Below, in pieces: positions 5,769-7,583 of a stretch of DNA of 7,583 bases. A model generated the notes under the pieces. That model was not told where the DNA came from and did no database searches. It saw only the letters and a program-made list of their open reading frames with translations. Made by a program: the position numbers and the translations under genes. The stretch is from Actinobacteria bacterium 13_2_20CM_68_14. Lineage in GTDB: Bacteria > Actinomycetota > Thermoleophilia > Gaiellales > Gaiellaceae. Position 1 is the stretch's first letter. Every line of letters starts with the position of its first letter. The DNA lies in NCBI GenBank assembly GCA_001914705.1, contig MNDB01000076.1:1-7583 (forward strand). The letters run 5' to 3'.

Positions 5769-6596
5769 CTACGCGACGAAGTCAAGGTGGACCGGTGATT
5801 CAAAGGCGCCGAGCTCTTCGCCACGCCTCAGCAGCTCCGTGACAGCCTGCCGGCCCTCCTCGCCGTAGTCGCACGTGTACTCGTTCACGTACATGCCGAC
5901 GAAGCGATCGGCGAGCTCGGTGTCGAGGCCACGCCCGAACCCGAGCGCGTACTCCATCGCCTCCGCCCGGTGGTCGAGGCCCGCCTGGATCGACTCGTGC
6001 AGCACTTCGGAGAGCTCGTGCAGGACGTCGGGACCAAGATCGCGCCTGGCGACGTTGATCCCGAGCGGCAACGGCAGACCGGTCTCCAGCAGCCACCACT
6101 CGCCGAGGTCGACGGCCTTCTGCAGGCCCTCCGTCTCGTAGGTGAGCTGACCCTCGTGGATCAGGAGCCCGGCATCCGCGCGGCCCGACTTGACCTCATC
6201 GAGAATCTGGTCGAACGGCACCTCGCGGAAGCGGAAGTCGCCGAGGTAGAGCCTGAGGACGAGGAACGCAGTCGTCATCCGCCCGGGAACAGCGATCTCG
6301 AGCGATTGCAGCTGCCCGCGCTTGAGCTCTTCCCGAGCGACGACGACAGGGCCGTAGCCCGATCCCATGCTCGCTCCGTGCGGCAGCACCGCGTAGCGAT
6401 CCTGGACGTACGGGTACGTATGCAGCGAGATCGCCGTGGTCTCGAGCTTGCCGTCGAGCGCCCACTCGTTCAGCGTCTGGATGTCGCGCAGCACGTGCTC
6501 GAACTCGAACCCGCGCGTGTCGATCTGGTTCGCGGCTAGCGCCCAGAACATGAACGCGTCGTCTGGATCAGGGCTATGTCCGAGCCGGATCAGCAC
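5769..6596 (-). CDS. mqnD: 1,4-dihydroxy-6-naphthoate synthase-like (MqnD), menaquinone synthesis by the futalosine route
   Basis: 275 residues with a periplasmic-binding-protein-like fold but no signal peptide, as expected for a cytoplasmic MqnA/MqnD-type enzyme. MqnD turns cyclic dehypoxanthinyl futalosine into 1,4-dihydroxy-6-naphthoate. Diagnostic stretches are GHSPDPDDAFMFWAL (matching the family's SPxPNDTFIF), DIQTLNEWALDGKLETTAIS, and HTYPYV with GASMGSGYGPVVVA after it. GRADAGLLIHEGQLTYE and the final GMYVNEYTCDYG also fit the group. GTG at 6594-6596 is chosen because MLIRLGHSPDPDD starts where relatives start; a GTG at 6693-6695 would add 33 unrelated residues. TAGCCT lies 7 nt upstream. 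Other mqn genes are not in view. The sister enzyme MqnA or an uncharacterised MqnD relative are alternatives, but the motifs favour MqnD. Confidence 0.82.
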   Translation of the reverse strand: MLIRLGHSPDPDDAFMFWALAANQIDTRGFEFEHVLRDIQTLNEWALDGKLETTAISLHTYPYVQDRYAVLPHGASMGSGYGPVVVAREELKRGQLQSLEIAVPGRMTTAFLVLRLYLGDFRFREVPFDQILDEVKSGRADAGLLIHEGQLTYETEGLQKAVDLGEWWLLETGLPLPLGINVARRDLGPDVLHELSEVLHESIQAGLDHRAEAMEYALGFGRGLDTELADRFVGMYVNEYTCDYGEEGRQAVTELLRRGEELGAFESPVHLDFVA

Positions 6597-6603
6597 GTCG
6601 GCG

Positions 6604-6609
6604 AGGCTA
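6604..6609 (-). promoter_or_regulatory. Candidate -10 box (TAGCCT) for mqnD
   Basis: The - strand reads TAGCCT, CGCCGAC, GTG, a 7-nt gap identical in length to the thiolase case. It supports the GTG at 6596 as start and a leaderless mRNA. The surrounding 6597-6740 gap is the divergent promoter region for mqnD and the metal regulator, and no gene is seen in it. Confidence 0.5.
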
Positions 6610-6726
6610 ACAGTCTCGACCCAGACGACGAGACACCTCGGTCTCGCGCGCTCTGCCTGAACCGGGTCGAGCGGCCGCGCCGCGCAGGTCGGCACGGCCT
6701 CTAGACGGGCAGCGCAAGCGACGCCC

Positions 6727-6732
6727 TACACT
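6727..6732 (+). promoter_or_regulatory. Candidate -10 box (TACACT) for the metal regulator
   Basis: TACACT is a good TANNNT match 8 nt before the GTG at 6741. A poor -35 candidate, TAGACG (6702-6707), lies 19 nt upstream. The GTG at 6735 is only 2 nt from the box and would be upstream of the expected transcription start. Confidence 0.5.
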
Positions 6733-6740
6733 GAGTGGCG

Positions 6741-7184
6741 GTGGCAGGTCCAGCGCTCACCGACTCGATCCAGGACTACCTGAAGGCGATCTACAAGCTC
6801 CAGGAGGGCGAAGCGCGCGTCTCGGTCACGGCGCTCGCTCGTGAGCAGGGGGTCGCGGCTGGCTCGGCGAGCGAGATGGTCAAGAAGCTGGCGGCGCTCG
6901 AGCTCGTCGACCACGCGCCCTACAAGGGCGTCCGCCTCACGCCCGCAGGCGAGCGCGTCGCGGTCGAGGTGATCCGCCACCATCGGCTGCTCGAGCTCTA
7001 CCTCGCCGAGACCCTCGGTCTTCACGTCGACGATGTCCACGACGAGGCCGACCGGCTCGAGCACGTTCTCTCAGAAGAGCTGGAGGCGAGAATCGACCGC
7101 GCGCTCGGTTTCCCGACGCACGATCCGCACGGGGACCCGATACCGAATGCGGCGCTCGAGTGGCCGAAGTCGCGGACCGGTTAG
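6741..7184 (+). CDS. DtxR/MntR-type metal-dependent transcriptional regulator, short form
   Basis: 147-residue DNA-binding repressor that senses Fe(II) or Mn(II) and controls metal-uptake genes. A winged helix-turn-helix occupies about residues 25-70 (VSVTALAREQGV, then SASEMVKKLAALELV and wing YKGVRLTPAGE). The dimerisation/metal domain follows (RHHRLLELYLAETLGL and VHDEADRLEHVLSEELE). Aligned to DtxR, the ligands His79, Glu83, His98, Glu105 and His106 are kept as His81, Glu85, His100, Glu107 and His108. Met10 is replaced by Asp12 and Cys102 by Asp104. Acidic residues at these places resemble MntR, so manganese sensing is a fair guess. It ends after GFPTHDPHGDPIP without the C-terminal SH3/FeoA-like domain of IdeR/DtxR. 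GTG 6741 is preferred by promoter spacing; GTG 6735 would add two residues. It is divergent from mqnD. Confidence 0.88.
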   Translation: MAGPALTDSIQDYLKAIYKLQEGEARVSVTALAREQGVAAGSASEMVKKLAALELVDHAPYKGVRLTPAGERVAVEVIRHHRLLELYLAETLGLHVDDVHDEADRLEHVLSEELEARIDRALGFPTHDPHGDPIPNAALEWPKSRTG

Positions 7185-7186
7185 TA

Positions 7187-7528
7187 CTAGCGGCCGAAGA
7201 ACCAGCGCTCGAGGGGCTTGAGGAGCTCCTCTCGCGCAAACCTCTCGACGGCCGCAACACGGCCGTCCTGTGCCGAGACCCGCGCGTCGTCCTCGAGCGC
7301 GGCGTTCGCGCATTCGAGGGCGTCCTCGAGCTCGTAGCCCTCGAAGACGTAGTCGTCGGGGTGCGCCTGCTCGCTGCGCCGGTGCTGCGGATTGATGGCG
7401 CGGCCGACTGCCCAGATCGCGCCCGGCTTGCGCTCGATCCAGATCACCACGCGCTCCTCGATGCCGGCGTCATCGACCCCTTCGAGCACGCGCTCTGCGA
7501 AGACCGCGCTCGATTCCGTCCGCTTCAC
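7187..7528 (-). CDS. Protein of unknown function (113 residues)
   Basis: I do not recognise the family. The product is soluble, 113 residues, with no signal peptide or membrane helix. An N-terminal helix (SSAVFAERVLEGVDDAG) is followed by strand-like segments (ERVVIWIERKPGAIWAVG), a polar Arg/His/Asp-rich middle (NPQHRRSEQAHPDDYVFEGY), and two helices (ELEDALECANAALEDD and RVAAVERFAREELLKPLE), ending WFFGR. A complete small alpha/beta protein with an aromatic C-terminus is the most one can say. GTG at 7526-7528 gives MKRTESSAVF and has TAGGGT 7 nt upstream; an in-frame GTG at 7550-7552 would give 121 residues. Its stop lies 2 bp from the stop of the convergent metal regulator, so the two transcripts must overlap. 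No function is inferred. Confidence 0.75.
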   Translation of the reverse strand: MKRTESSAVFAERVLEGVDDAGIEERVVIWIERKPGAIWAVGRAINPQHRRSEQAHPDDYVFEGYELEDALECANAALEDDARVSAQDGRVAAVERFAREELLKPLERWFFGR

Positions 7529-7535
7529 GCCCGGG

Positions 7536-7541
7536 ACCCTA
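7536..7541 (-). promoter_or_regulatory. Candidate -10 box (TAGGGT) for the 113-residue gene
   Basis: The - strand reads TAGGGT, CCCGGGC, GTG with a 7-nt gap. It helped decide the start, so it is not independent support. The last 31 bases of the window (7553-7583) hold nothing I can name. Confidence 0.4.
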
Positions 7542-7583
7542 GCGCGCCACACGATGCGGTTTCAGGGCTCAACCGAGCACTTT

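Noticed and set aside
5032..5868. 278-residue open frame on the + strand across the thiolase and mqnD ends
   Set aside because: Shadow frame opposite two genes with intact catalytic motifs; it spans an intergenic gap without any family signal.
6597..6695. Longer mqnD starting at the GTG at 6693-6695
   Set aside because: The added 33 residues do not resemble the family N-terminus, while GTG 6594-6596 starts at the conserved strand and has TAGCCT 7 nt upstream.
7185..7583. A lost FeoA/SH3-like domain of the metal regulator downstream of its stop
   Set aside because: No frame after 7184 on the + strand resembles that domain; the DNA there codes a different protein on the - strand, so the short form looks natural.
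1..7583. tRNA, rRNA, CRISPR array, insertion sequence, phage or defence genes
   Set aside because: No repeat-spacer pattern, transposase motif, terminal repeats, tRNA-like cloverleaf or rRNA stretch was seen; the window reads as ordinary chromosomal metabolic genes.

Overview
The window is GC-rich chromosomal DNA, with G/C at most third codon positions. Gene content and style suggest an actinobacterium, perhaps of the Thermoleophilia (Solirubrobacterales/Gaiellales) type. The signs are a membrane urate hydroxylase, a DUF3830 protein, a futalosine-pathway menaquinone gene, a DtxR/MntR-type regulator and many GTG starts. The taxon is inferred; no rRNA or marker gene is present. I see no tRNA, rRNA, insertion sequence, CRISPR array, phage gene or long repeat.

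Left part (1-4013): a purine/ureide catabolism block. The 3' part of puuD (urate hydroxylase with a C-terminal cytochrome c domain) enters from the left edge on the + strand. It is followed 9 bp later by a DUF3830 (cyclophilin-like) gene. A - strand pair converges on these: an aldehyde dehydrogenase, then an M20-family allantoate amidohydrolase / N-carbamoyl-amino-acid hydrolase. The hydrolase's 3' end overlaps the DUF3830 gene tail-to-tail by 57 bp. PuuD opens the urate-to-allantoin route, and an allantoate-type amidohydrolase acts near its end. The hydrolase has no ATG, GTG or TTG at its homology-defined N-terminus; an ACG sits where ATG is expected.

Middle (4014-4500): a 90-bp divergent spacer, an 82-residue protein of unknown function (+), and a 148-bp convergent spacer with nested inverted repeats.

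Right part (4501-7583): a thiolase of the PcaF/PaaJ-like type (-) and mqnD (-), separated by an 89-bp gap holding a hairpin and a G-quadruplex motif. Then comes a divergently transcribed short DtxR/MntR-type metal regulator (+). A 113-residue unknown protein (-) converges on it with a 2-bp gap. These genes serve different jobs (acyl-CoA thiolysis, menaquinone synthesis, metal sensing) and do not look like one operon.

The most general signal is architectural. At six of the seven internal starts that can be assessed, a TANNNT -10-like hexamer lies 6-8 nt before the start codon with no Shine-Dalgarno sequence. That is the layout expected of leaderless mRNAs. The seventh, the 82-residue gene, has a purine-rich ribosome site instead. 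I found no clearly novel defence or mobile system. The points most worth following are the missing hydrolase start codon, the DUF3830 protein inside a urate locus, and the leaderless promoter pattern.
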